A stretch of DNA of 64,000 nt from an uncultured Oligoflexales bacterium (GTDB taxonomy: Bacteria > Bdellovibrionota_B > Oligoflexia > Oligoflexales > JAPPIL01): contig OY282434.1 in the NCBI GenBank assembly GCA_958296095.1, positions 2,014,001-2,078,000 of the forward strand, written 5' to 3'. Positions 33,949-42,768 of this stretch are shown here, piece after piece (the first letter of the stretch is position 1; every line of letters begins with the position of its first letter). The translations under genes and the position numbers were made by a program. The notes beneath the pieces are model-generated. The model worked only from the letters and a program-made list of their open reading frames with translations. It was not told the DNA's origin and did not search any database.

Positions 33949-34233
33949 ATGAGTCAGCTAGAAGACCAAGAGTTCAGGGTCAACAACGACCAATTAGCAG
34001 AGGCCAAATCCCAATTACTTGACCAAGGCATGCCAGTGATCGGGGCAGGGGTGACGATGCTTCCCCTGTGGGGGTACTGGGGCTGGCTACCAATTCAGCC
34101 AGATGCGGAGGAACTGGACCTACCCCTCATCTATGAATTTGGCAATATTCTCCATGTTGGGATCAATATGGGAATACCCAAATGGGGTTCTGTCAAGCGT
34201 TACCGAAGCTTCCACGATCCTATTTTCCATTAG
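33949..34233 (+). CDS. Possible small protein of unknown function
   Basis: 94 residues; a good ribosome site (AGGAGAA) lies just upstream of the ATG. The first 35 residues are helical and charged (LEDQEFRVNNDQLAEAKSQL); the rest is hydrophobic and aromatic. Its last ~113 bases run antisense into the 3' end of the AlbA_2-type gene, so it may have been truncated or extended by insertion of that gene. No family recognised. Confidence 0.35.
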   Translation: MSQLEDQEFRVNNDQLAEAKSQLLDQGMPVIGAGVTMLPLWGYWGWLPIQPDAEELDLPLIYEFGNILHVGINMGIPKWGSVKRYRSFHDPIFH

Positions 34234-34508
34234 ATAGTGGATCGCGGGGTTTAACCTGCGAGGTGGCATATTGAATGCCTCAGACACCAACTTTGGATCG
34301 GAGGGAAATTTTTTATCGATGGAATATCCCGTAGCTATCACTAAGGCATCCTCAACAGTATTCCACGGCATCCATAGGCTATCGAACCTGGCGAATAACG
34401 CTCTATAGGCATAAACAAGTGTCTCTTCAGGACCATCTCCCCAAGCCACATGGACAAGCTTTTCTGCCTCCAGTTGCTTGATAGTTTTCGTCACATCTTC
34501 GATGTTTA

Positions 34509-34574
34509 GACCAGTTATTGCAACTATATCCTTGATAGTTCGACCAGTTATTGCAACTATATCCTTTGCTCCTA
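34509..34574. repeat. 33-bp tandem duplication in coding sequence
   Basis: GACCAGTTATTGCAACTATA with its following bases occurs twice in succession (starts 34509 and 34542), duplicating eleven residues (KDIVAITGRTI and KDIVAITGLNI) in the AlbA_2-type protein. The copies differ in the last few codons. Confidence 0.85.
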
Positions 34575-35426
34575 CACGCCCATCGACTCCAACCCCCATG
34601 TCTGCTTTTTCCACGAATATACGAATAACTGCTAACTTTTCCGTAAGACAATAGCGCCCATTTTTGGGCGCGCCTTTATAGAAAATAAGACCTTGCTTTA
34701 TCAGCTGGTTTAGTTCTCTTTCTACAGTCCGTGAAACTATATTTTCTAGCTTAGCGAACCCCCGCTTGGAGAATGTGTTGTTTTTTATAGATGCCAGCAG
34801 CTTGATCGTCCGTTGGGTTTTGATGTGATGGCTACCCTTCCCCCTGTATATTCTGCGCCTAAAAAGCACGGTGAAGTAATTGTCAAACTTAAACTGTACG
34901 GGAGGGAGACCAGCATCTTTGACTGACTCCTTGATCTTCGGTATCCCCGTCCCCCATTTTTCAATATATTTTGCCTTATGCATGAGATCGGCTATTAATT
35001 TGTTCCTAACGACGCTCTTTTTGCCGAATTGCTTCTTCTCCAAACCGGCAGGCAACCCGCCGTAGTTGGATATCTCCACGCGGTGTTCGTATATCTCGAC
35101 AGTCACATTGATACCAGGATTGGCGTAGTCCCTGTGAGTCACCGCATTAAGAAGTGCTTCCCGCAAGGCATCTTCGGGGATTTCGAGAACTTCTTCCCGT
35201 TGGAGCTGACCTGGAGGATGCAAATAGCTCGTTCTTAAGTTTTTCTGTAAGAATACCATCGCATCCTCCACACTAGAAAGGAGGTCACAGTTTGAACGCA
35301 TGCTGTCTATGATGCTGGTTCTATCTCTCCCTTTAAACAGGGCACAAGCCACCTCTGTATGCGAGTATATTTTGCTTAAATCTTTGGCGAAGAACAACAC
35401 CCCCGCATTGTTGAAGACTGGTGCTG

Positions 35427-35435
35427 CCCCCCCCC
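35427..35435 (-). repeat. G9 homopolymer tract at a reading-frame break
   Basis: Nine consecutive C on the plus strand (G on the coding strand) exactly where the AlbA_2-type gene changes frame. Loss of one or gain of two bases restores one continuous frame (KGG then AAPVFNNAGV). Tracts of this kind slip during replication. Confidence 0.85.
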
Positions 35436-36037
35436 TTGTTGATCACCCCCAGATTTTCTGGTGCTCGCATCTCCCCCCCATTAACCGGGGGTTTGAGCTT
35501 AGCTTTAGTTAGAAAAGCAGACAGCTTATCCGGATCAAAATCTGTTTGGTAGTCAAACTCCTCGCAGGGTAGGTGGTCAAAATTTGCCATTCCGCTCTGT
35601 ACCGCCGCGTCCACGATCTCTGCCGGTGTCATCGTTCCGTTAGAAGCTCCGCGCCGAACGTAAGCAGTGCCATTGTATAGATGAAGTTTCCCGCCGCCCT
35701 CCTCAACAGTTATGGCCAATATATATTTTCGATCTTCACCGTGGGGCGGCCATAAAATGACTTCGATGGTGGCATCGATGTATGGGTCACAATTCTGCAG
35801 AAGGTGTTGGATATCAGATTTCAACTTGTTGGCTTTTTCGGCCTTAATTCCTACCACCCTGTTGGAGTCAGATATGCCAACAAGGATCAACCCCCCAGCG
35901 GTGTTGGCAAACGAACAGATTGAGTGGCCTATATTGGAGACATACTTTGCCTTGAATTCAACGCATTTGCCCTCGCCCGAGGCTAAAGCATCCTTGATCC
36001 TACTAGCCACATCGTTCATATTCCAACCTAGCCTCAC

Positions 36038-36386
36038 GACAAGACAGCTTACCTACCACGCGACACTTTACACCGACAATAGAAATTCATCTTGGCCTCG
36101 CTAAAATTGTAGGGGCAATAATTACAGTATGTTATCTTCTAAAAACGCCACTTACACCGACACTTACACCGACACCCTCGTTTTTGGGGAGGCGATTCCA
36201 TTGATGGCGGAGGCGCTACAACCACGAGAGACTACATTCCTCGCTAGGGTATGATTCTCCACAGGAGTTTTTGGATCGTTACCATATGGGAAACACGTTG
36301 GATTTAACCGGCTAAGTGTACCAATAGTGGGGATAGCCACACCCTGTGTCGGGATTGCCGACTAAAAACAATGCTGGAGGTCAACA
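36038..36386. other. Intergenic region, divergent
   Basis: 349 bases between the AlbA_2-type gene and a small plus-strand frame. A short direct repeat of ACTTACACCGAC occurs at about 36148-36172, with another TTTACACCGAC near 36066. No gene or repeat module recognised; it presumably holds the promoters on both sides. Confidence 0.4.
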
Positions 36387-36542
36387 ATGGCAGAGGGTAA
36401 CGATTTATCAGCGGAGATAGAGGCGGCCAAAGAGCTGAAAGAAGAATTAACTGGCAAGATTAGCGACTATTTCGGACGAATCGGCGACTATTCTAATATC
36501 GAGCATCCTGTCGTCAGCTGCAAGCCTGAAAATAAGACCTAG
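36387..36542 (+). CDS. Small acidic protein (51 aa)
   Basis: ATG preceded by CTGGAGG at a proper distance (about eight bases). The product starts MAEGNDLSAEIEAAKELKEE and continues with a Tyr/Gly segment (KISDYFGRIGDYSN) and one Cys near the end. The first 25 residues should form an acidic helix. It is convergent with the AAA ATPase gene, 16 bases apart. The size and charge resemble antitoxins or small phage proteins, but no family is recognised. Confidence 0.5.
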   Translation: MAEGNDLSAEIEAAKELKEELTGKISDYFGRIGDYSNIEHPVVSCKPENKT

Positions 36543-36558
36543 CAGTGGCATTGTCGTA

Positions 36559-37728
36559 TCAATTAAAATAATTGGCAGCTTCTTGGCACATCTCCCGCAA
36601 ACCGATTGCCTCAACACCGTAACGAGTCGGAAAGCGTTCTCGTCCGGGATAAACGAGGTATGCCCTCTCTGGTTCCACGTCTAGGCAAGCCTGATTGAAT
36701 CCTCTGCTACAGCTCGGAGCTTCGCTGCGTTTCACTTCTATAGCCCACGGCTTATCACCCCCTCTGCGAATAAGCAGGTCGATTTCTGCCCCACCATACG
36801 AACGGTAGTAGTGTACTTCACAGTGAGAAGATATAGAGGACAGGATGTTGTGCACGACCAAACCCTCCCAGCTAGGGCCAGCAATTGGGTGACTGAGAAG
36901 GTTTTCCTTGTTCGTTATATTAAGTAGCGTGTGACAAATACCGCTGTCCGTCAAATAAATTCGCGGTGACTTGCGAAGGCTCTTCTTTCTGTTTGTGAAC
37001 CACGGATAAATTTTTTTCACTAGCAAAAGATCCACCAGAAAATCCACATACCTACTAAGCGTGGACTTACTGATGGCCAAACTACTGGCAAGAGTGGCTG
37101 AATCTAAATTTTTGCCTTGGTAGTGTGCTAACATTACCCACAGACGAAACAGGGTCTCATGTGATATACGTGGGGCGAACTGTCGCATCTCGCGACTGAT
37201 ATAGCCGGCAATAAAATTTGTTCGCCAATCGTGGCTTAGCTCGTCAGTGCTCGCTAAAAAACTATCAGGGAAACCACCCCTCACCCACAATTTATCGAGT
37301 TCTGTTTCCAAAACTTCCAGTGCATCGAAAGGATGCAACTCCAAATGCGCTATGCGTCCCGCTAAACTCTCCGACGATTGACGCATTAGCTCCATAGAAG
37401 CTGAACCCAACAACAAAAAACGCCCCGATCGCAGTCCTCGCCGTCGTCCATCATCGATCAGTGTCCGTATCACCTTAAAGAGGTCTGGATAATGGTGAAT
37501 CTCATCTATAATTACCAGCCGCCGCTCATGCTCCTGTAAGTATGAAGATGCATTCGCTAACTTCCTGTAATCAGCAGTGTCCTCCAAGTCCAAATGCAAA
37601 GCATCAAAACCAGTAGCGACTGCACGTGCGAGCGTGGTCTTGCCAACCTGGCGCGGGCCGACTAGGGCAACGGCTGGATAGTGCGATAGGCTGAATTTTA
37701 TCTTTGATTTCAGTCGTCTATCTATCAT
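36559..37728 (-). CDS. AAA-type ATPase with DUF4143 domain
   Basis: 389 residues. The Walker A motif GPRQVGKTT lies near 24-32, Walker B in VIIDEIHHYP near 72-80 and a sensor-type LLLGSAS near 104. A winged-helix segment (DSATLASSLAISKSTLSRYV) sits near 205-225. The C-terminal part has the PD-(D/E)xK-like pattern EIDLLI ... AIEVKRS near 315-335, as in the DUF4143 family. These proteins are widespread in accessory DNA; nucleic-acid or defence roles are suspected but not established. Monocistronic as far as can be seen. Confidence 0.88.
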   Translation of the reverse strand: MIDRRLKSKIKFSLSHYPAVALVGPRQVGKTTLARAVATGFDALHLDLEDTADYRKLANASSYLQEHERRLVIIDEIHHYPDLFKVIRTLIDDGRRRGLRSGRFLLLGSASMELMRQSSESLAGRIAHLELHPFDALEVLETELDKLWVRGGFPDSFLASTDELSHDWRTNFIAGYISREMRQFAPRISHETLFRLWVMLAHYQGKNLDSATLASSLAISKSTLSRYVDFLVDLLLVKKIYPWFTNRKKSLRKSPRIYLTDSGICHTLLNITNKENLLSHPIAGPSWEGLVVHNILSSISSHCEVHYYRSYGGAEIDLLIRRGGDKPWAIEVKRSEAPSCSRGFNQACLDVEPERAYLVYPGRERFPTRYGVEAIGLREMCQEAANYFN

Positions 37729-38252
37729 CTGCTAAACTTTAACACATGGTGACGCAATTTCAAGGATAATCTGTAACTACGCTACACCAATACCAGATTG
37801 GTTCGAATAGCACCGCGGGGTCGTCCATAAGACAGTAGATAAATGAACGAGTTATCCACAGGCTCGTATCCCGCTCATAGCTTGAAAGCCTTGGAGCAAA
37901 ATTGAGGGGGGTTTTATGAACGCTGTTGTGCAAATTTTGTGCAATCCCTCAGGACCGCTTCCAGGGGTCTCTAGGGCTAGTCTGATTGCCCCGGTCTTTG
38001 GCTCAACATCATGCAGTAATTACAGGTAATTGCATCATTCAGCTGGCTTACCCGTTCAGCAGTCACTAAGCAGGCATCGGGAGCACTCTGCATGTCCCTA
38101 GCCGTAAAGAGGGGGTCGCTATCACCCCCAGAGTGCCCACCAGCTAAAGAATCGCGTAAAATATGCCGTTGATATATAATGGAGTCGATTGCTTGACTGC
38201 AATGCGTTGGCATGTAATACGTTGGCGAGGCTGATCAGCCTAGGAGGTTATT
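37729..38252. other. Intergenic region with a single DnaA-box-like site
   Basis: 524 bases. One TTATCCACA occurs at 37852-37860, alone and so probably by chance. A possible 37-codon frame lies at 37916-38029. A minus-strand frame at 37977-38213 lacks a ribosome site and family features. The ribosome site AGGAGG at 38241-38246 belongs to the next gene. Confidence 0.4.
37916..38029 (+). CDS. Possible 37-residue peptide
   Basis: ATG follows GAGGGGGG by five bases. The product (MNAVVQILCNPSGPLPGV...) has two Cys and no recognisable family. Only the strong ribosome site supports it. Confidence 0.25.
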   Translation: MNAVVQILCNPSGPLPGVSRASLIAPVFGSTSCSNYR

Positions 38253-38486
38253 TTGCTAGAGCGAGAGGAAGGATATTTTAAAAACAACAGGCGCTCTCTT
38301 TTGGCGGAATATCGGGACAGGTTTGTCGTGATCGTGGGTGAGGAGGTTGTCGGTCACTACGATGACCAGTGGACGGCGATCAAAACCGAGTCACGTGATA
38401 ACAAACGAGAAATCGGGTCGTTTCTCGTTCGTCAAGTCACCGAAACCGATAGGCCTATCATATTCCGGTCTAGAGTAAGGGGCTGA
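38253..38486 (+). CDS. Small protein upstream of retropepsin-like gene
   Basis: 77 residues from a TTG start six bases after a perfect AGGAGG. It reads YFKNNRRSLLAEYRDRFVVI followed by GEEVVGHYDDQWTAIKT, the pattern of a short conserved protein often encoded directly before retropepsin-like proteases (DUF5678-like). Function unknown. Its stop codon TGA touches the ATG of the protease gene, so the two are translationally coupled. Confidence 0.7.
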   Translation: MLEREEGYFKNNRRSLLAEYRDRFVVIVGEEVVGHYDDQWTAIKTESRDNKREIGSFLVRQVTETDRPIIFRSRVRG

Positions 38487-38981
38487 ATGTCTCAAGTGCC
38501 TTACCACGCGTTTGATGCCGTTATTGGTGATTCCAAGCGCAAAGCTAGTGAAATTAAAACAGACTGTTATTTAGCCAATCCTTACAATTGGTTACCAACT
38601 TATGAAGAGCAAAGGGTCAAAGTCAGCGCTACCTGGGATACAGGTGCAACTGATACCTTTATCAGCAGAGAGCTTGCACGCCGTCTGGGGTCACCTGTTC
38701 ACCGCAAAGTGAGTTTTAGCACAGCAACCGGCCCAGTAACGGCGCACTGCTATGAAGTCTTGATCGAGCTCCCCAACAAGTTTGCTGACTTTGTTCAAGT
38801 ACTAGCTTTAGAATCAGATGAGGATGATGAGGATGATGTTTTGATTGGCATGGATATAATCGCCAAGGGAGATATGGCTATTTGCGGTGGCAAGCTATTT
38901 TCCTTCTGTTCCCCCTCTCTCCCCAAGCCTATAAACCTCTCAGATGAGGCAAAAATTGCCAACCGCAACGACAGGAAATAG
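38487..38981 (+). CDS. Retropepsin-like aspartic protease
   Basis: 164 residues. The catalytic motif is ATWDTGATDTFIS (about 48-60), the D-T/S-G pattern followed by an ILG-like second motif, VLIGMDIIAKGD near 125-136. Single-domain retropepsins act as dimers. The family is common in bacteria with the small upstream partner, but its substrates are unknown. An acidic run (ESDEDDEDD) precedes the second motif. No transmembrane segment, so probably cytoplasmic. Confidence 0.8.
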   Translation: MSQVPYHAFDAVIGDSKRKASEIKTDCYLANPYNWLPTYEEQRVKVSATWDTGATDTFISRELARRLGSPVHRKVSFSTATGPVTAHCYEVLIELPNKFADFVQVLALESDEDDEDDVLIGMDIIAKGDMAICGGKLFSFCSPSLPKPINLSDEAKIANRNDRK

Positions 38982-39151
38982 GAATCTCTGCCCCTACCCC
39001 AGCCACCGAGTGTTGTGCACATCGGGAGTACCGCTGCACCCTGACGAGACTCAAGGCGCTTGGAGACCTAAATTTCACCGAAGCGCGGCGGCACGTTCAG
39101 GAGGCACAGCTTGCCCCCCATCGGACGAATACCGCCCAGAAAGTCGGGTCT

Positions 39152-39412
39152 CTATAACACTATCCGTAACAATCGTTTCAAATCTCTTATCTTGCCCTTC
39201 AGTCGGGCGCGTTCCGCCATTTTCCAAAACGGCGTTTTCTTCAAACGTTCACGGAAATATTCCAGATCCTCGTATAGCCTGACCATTCTCTTCTCCGGAG
39301 GTATACTGCGCGAGAACAGGCGGCTAATAATAGTGTTAGTTTTCGCAGGCGGCGGATGGCTCCCGCAACTAGCGATCACCCCAATCAATACAAGCTTCCA
39401 TAAGATCTTCAT
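39152..39412 (-). CDS. Small lipoprotein
   Basis: 86 residues from the ATG at 39412, preceded by AGGTGG. Lipoprotein signal KILWKLVLIGVIASC with the lipidated Cys at about 16, then a Pro-rich spacer and a basic amphipathic helix (YEDLEYFRERLKKTPF, AERARLKGKIRDLKRLL). No family recognised. It lies in a run of small envelope-protein genes next to rel. Confidence 0.6.
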   Translation of the reverse strand: MKILWKLVLIGVIASCGSHPPPAKTNTIISRLFSRSIPPEKRMVRLYEDLEYFRERLKKTPFWKMAERARLKGKIRDLKRLLRIVL

Positions 39413-39514
39413 AAAACACCACCTCAAAGTAATAATAAAACCAAAAAGAGGTCGGTAATGTAACAAATTACCGGGTATCGTCAACAGGATAGTCTTGCCC
39501 CAAAATTCGCCAGC

Positions 39515-39721
39515 TCACCGATTAGTGCAGGCGGTTGCCAGGGCGTTCCAATTTTTCGGGTACAAATCACGGTCTATCTCAGGCAGATAGCCACTATAGA
39601 AACCAAGGACATGAGCTGGATAGCTTTCCATCTCCGATAAAGACAACGGGATCTTGGTAGTAGTTTCTGCCTGAACCGCAAACGAACAGATCAGCAAGGA
39701 ACAAAAAGTAAGCGAACGCAT
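39515..39721 (-). CDS. Small exported protein
   Basis: 68 residues from the ATG at 39721, six bases after GGAGG. Signal peptide MRSLTFCSLLICSFAVQA is followed by a short mature part (LSEMESYPAHVLGFYSGYLP) with a single Cys at its end. No family recognised. Located just downstream of rel in the same direction. Confidence 0.55.
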   Translation of the reverse strand: MRSLTFCSLLICSFAVQAETTTKIPLSLSEMESYPAHVLGFYSGYLPEIDRDLYPKNWNALATACTNR

Positions 39722-39781
39722 AAAAACCTCCACAAGTTATGGTGATACGTCCCATCATCTGCCCCTGCAAACAGCAAAATT

Positions 39782-42025
39782 TCAGACCCGCCCCCGCCGT
39801 CGGTTACGGGGCGAAGTAGAGGAGCGGCGTTCGACACTGACAACCGAGTTGATCATTTCCAGTTTGCTGATGATGGCCTGTAGCTGTTCCATGCTGCTGA
39901 GGCTGAGGCAAAAATCATGCACCGCGGTCAGCCCTTCCGAGGTGCGGATATTTGCTTCCAAAACGTTTGCCCCATGGGTGGCGATGACGTTGGTAACTTC
40001 AGCCAGGATTCCTCGGCGATCTTTTGACATAACGCGCAGATAACAGGGGTGGTCATCGCCGTTGTCGCTGCCGCCTTTCCAGTCAGCGGCAATGCGGCGC
40101 TGAGGGTCCATGTCAAAGACACGTGAACAGCTCTTACGATGCACCGTCACGCCGCGCCCGCGAGTTATGAAACCAACGATGTCCTCGCCCGGCAGCGGGC
40201 TACAGCAACGCCCGAAGCTGACCAAAATATTATCCAGCCCCGAGATCAACACACCCTTTTGCGTAGTAACTTTGGCGGCCTTGCCACGTGCATGACCGAC
40301 AGCAACCTCGTCTTTGGTGTCTTTGAAACGTTTGTTGAGCAGATTAGCCGTGCTGATTTTGCCATAGCCGATTGAAATCAACAAATCATCGAAGCTGCCC
40401 TCCTTGCCTAAACGAACGAGGTGATCTTTTTCGCTGGCGGTGAGAAAATTTTCGTAATTGAGTTGTCGTGCTCCCAATTCTGCCTTGAGCAGGTCTTCGC
40501 CCATGCTGTGACTGCGGCGGCGTTTTTCGCTGCGCAAAAAAGCACGAATTCTGTTGCGTGCTTTTGAAGTGTGCACATGGGTAAGCCAGTCATTGTTCGG
40601 TTTTTGGTGAGGTGAAGTGATAATTTCGACGATGTCGCCAGATTTGATTTCCTGCTTAATCGATACCATCTTGCCGTTGACCTTCGCACCCGCACAGTGC
40701 AGACCAACATCGGTATGCACCGAGAAAGCAAAATCGATCGCGGTCCCGCCCAGCGGCAGCTGGATGACATCTCCCTGTGGGGTGAAAACAAAAATTTCCT
40801 CCTCAAACAATTCAACCTTCACCGCTTCAAGAAATTCTTCAGGGTCGGTCAATTCACTCTGCCACTGCATAATTTGCCGTAGCCACGAGAACGCTTTCGT
40901 GTCCGTCTTGACTTCCTTGCCACCCTTGCTCACGCTCTCCTTGTAAAAAGCATGGGCGGCAATGCCATATTCGCCGCGCTCGTGCATATCAACAGTGCGA
41001 ATTTGAATCTCAGCCGGCTCACCGCCAGGGCGAATGACCGTCGTGTGCAACGACTGATAGAGGTTGGCTTTGGGCATGGCGATGTAATCCTTGAACCTTC
41101 CCGGCATCGGCTTCCACATCGCATGAATGATGCCCAGTGCCTCATAGCAGTCTTTGATCGAGGCAACGATAATACGAAACGCAAACAAATCATGGATGTC
41201 CTCAAAATTTAATTTGCGATCGACCATCTTTTTGTAAATTGAATAGAAATGCTTGGGGCGACCATAGACGCTGGCTTTGAAGCCGTAGCGTTGCAGTTCC
41301 TCGGCGATAATGCCACGCACTTCATCGATGTAGTGTTCACGTTCAGTTTTCTTTTGTGCGACTTTGGAGGCAATTTCGCTGTAAATGTCCTTCTTGACCT
41401 GTCGGAAACAGAGGTCTTCGAGTTCGCTCTTGATGCCGTAGATGCCGAGACGTGTGGCGAGTGGGGCGTAGATATCGAGAGTTTCCTGGGCGATGCGCAT
41501 GCGCTTGGCGGGGGGCAGAACGCTGATGGTGCGCATGTTGTGCAGGCGGTCGGCGAGTTTGATCAGGATGACCCGCAGGTCTTTTGCCATCGCCACAACC
41601 ATTTTGCGAAAATTTTCCGCCAGACGCTCCTGCTTGGAACGGAATTTAATGCGAGAAATTTTAGTGAGGCTATCGACCAGCTGGGCAACATCTTCGCCGA
41701 ACGATGTCTGAATATCTTCAAGCACCGTATCGGTATCTTCGACAACGTCGTGCAGCACCGCCGCGGCGACTGAAGCCGTATCCATCTTCATCAATGTCAG
41801 GATATTAGCAACCTCCAGTGGGTGGGTGATGTAGGGCTCACCTGAGGCTCGTAGCTGTCCCGCGTGGCTGCGAGCGGCAAAGCGGTAGGCACGCGTTACC
41901 AATTCAAGGTCTGGCTCGCTGAGGTAGTTGTTGAGGTTTTGCTGCAGTTGCACAAACACCGTATGAGGGACATCCTCTGTTGCGCTGTCAGCAACTGGCG
42001 ACGCGTTCTTTGCTGGCTCGACCAA
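39782..42025 (-). CDS. rel: RelA/SpoT-type (p)ppGpp synthetase/hydrolase
   Basis: 747 residues, full length. An HD hydrolase domain lies at about 50-200 with HDVVEDT and a matching upstream His (ARSHAGQLR), so hydrolysis should be active. The synthetase domain lies at about 245-370 (HFYSIYKKM, IHDLFAFRIIV, YIAMPKANLYQSLHTTV). A TGS domain follows near 400-460 (VFTPQGDVIQLPLGGTAIDFA), then the zinc-finger/helical region with SFGRCCSPLPGEDIVGF, and a C-terminal ACT domain (VMSKDRRGILAEVTNVIATHG). It controls the stringent response. It follows gmk by 90 bases; no rpoZ gene lies between, unlike many proteobacteria. Confidence 0.95.
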   Translation of the reverse strand: MVEPAKNASPVADSATEDVPHTVFVQLQQNLNNYLSEPDLELVTRAYRFAARSHAGQLRASGEPYITHPLEVANILTLMKMDTASVAAAVLHDVVEDTDTVLEDIQTSFGEDVAQLVDSLTKISRIKFRSKQERLAENFRKMVVAMAKDLRVILIKLADRLHNMRTISVLPPAKRMRIAQETLDIYAPLATRLGIYGIKSELEDLCFRQVKKDIYSEIASKVAQKKTEREHYIDEVRGIIAEELQRYGFKASVYGRPKHFYSIYKKMVDRKLNFEDIHDLFAFRIIVASIKDCYEALGIIHAMWKPMPGRFKDYIAMPKANLYQSLHTTVIRPGGEPAEIQIRTVDMHERGEYGIAAHAFYKESVSKGGKEVKTDTKAFSWLRQIMQWQSELTDPEEFLEAVKVELFEEEIFVFTPQGDVIQLPLGGTAIDFAFSVHTDVGLHCAGAKVNGKMVSIKQEIKSGDIVEIITSPHQKPNNDWLTHVHTSKARNRIRAFLRSEKRRRSHSMGEDLLKAELGARQLNYENFLTASEKDHLVRLGKEGSFDDLLISIGYGKISTANLLNKRFKDTKDEVAVGHARGKAAKVTTQKGVLISGLDNILVSFGRCCSPLPGEDIVGFITRGRGVTVHRKSCSRVFDMDPQRRIAADWKGGSDNGDDHPCYLRVMSKDRRGILAEVTNVIATHGANVLEANIRTSEGLTAVHDFCLSLSSMEQLQAIISKLEMINSVVSVERRSSTSPRNRRRGRV

Positions 42026-42114
42026 CTCGATCCCTCGCTCCTACGGCTGCGCCCACGGACGGGCAATACTGACACTGAAAGCTACCACCTTCTTATCCAG
42101 AAAGGGTATTTTTT

Positions 42115-42768
42115 TCAACCAACCTCAGACGTATTAAGCCAATCGTGCTGTTGGAATTCTTCTAGCAAACGGTCACACTTGGCAATGCCCTGCTCACGAC
42201 TGAGGTGCGGTGGTCGCCGTTGCAGGACGACATCTTCTAGTTCTGTACAGGAGCGCTCAAAATTAGCGTTGACCACAAAACAGTCGTAGGTGCGCCCGCT
42301 CTTTATTTCGGCACAGGCATTGCGCAAGCGTTTCTGCTGTTCGGCAACGGCATCAGTGCCGCGCTGCACCAGACGACGGCGCAGCTCTGCAATCGTCGGC
42401 GGCAAAATAAACACCGTTACACAGCCAGAAAACTTCGCCCTTATCTGTTCTCCTCCCTGCACGTCAATCTCCAACAGGGCAATCTTGCCTGCCGCAGTGA
42501 TGCGCTCAATCTCGCGCCAGGCTGTGCCGTAGAGGTTGCCGAAAACTTCCGCCCACTCGACAAACTCGCCTGCATCGCACATCTGCTGAAATTTTTGTCG
42601 GGTGACGTGAAGATATTCCTTCTCGACCGTACTCGCGGTGCGTGCGGGGCGGGTGGTGTAACTGCGAACCATCTCGACACGATCGGCATTACGACCCCGC
42701 ACATGTGTGTCGAGCGAGGTCTTGCCTGCACCTGAGGGGGCTGAGACGACGATGAGGCGACTGCTCAT
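42115..42768 (-). CDS. gmk: Guanylate kinase
   Basis: 217 residues. It phosphorylates GMP to GDP. The P-loop SAPSGAGKTSL (about 8-18), the GMP-binding YTTRPAR (about 37-43), a VEWAEVFGNLYGT segment and LLEIDVQGGEQIR near 95-107 are all typical. The start overlaps the upstream SprT/DUF2786 gene by four bases, and rel follows, which links guanine nucleotide supply with (p)ppGpp turnover in one operon, an arrangement known in proteobacteria. Confidence 0.95.
   Translation of the reverse strand: MSSRLIVVSAPSGAGKTSLDTHVRGRNADRVEMVRSYTTRPARTASTVEKEYLHVTRQKFQQMCDAGEFVEWAEVFGNLYGTAWREIERITAAGKIALLEIDVQGGEQIRAKFSGCVTVFILPPTIAELRRRLVQRGTDAVAEQQKRLRNACAEIKSGRTYDCFVVNANFERSCTELEDVVLQRRPPHLSREQGIAKCDRLLEEFQQHDWLNTSEVG

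Larger units (their letters stand above)
34120..36019 (-). pseudogene. AlbA_2/ATPase-domain regulator, split at a G9 tract (possibly phase-variable)
   Basis: The ATG at 36019 opens an AlbA_2 domain (CVEFKAKY, SFANTAGGLILVGISD, YVRRGASNGTMTP) that runs to a stop at 35333. From the G9 tract at 35427-35435 the rest continues in another frame to 34120: an HATPase_c_4-like domain (EALLNAVTHRDY, VEISNYGGLP, YIEKWGTGIPKI), a winged helix (FAKLENIVSRTVERELNQL), a tandemly duplicated KDIVAITG motif and a C-terminal domain. With eight or eleven G the frame is continuous (632 residues with eight). Homologous proteins are thought to be DNA-binding regulators. Reversible slippage, true decay or a homopolymer read error are all possible. 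Confidence 0.75.

Noticed and set aside
33789..34022. Plus-strand frame of 77 codons with a TTG start
   Set aside because: No ribosome site; overlaps the better supported frame at 33949; no family pattern.
37852..37860. TTATCCACA as a DnaA box
   Set aside because: Single copy in an intergenic region without other origin features.
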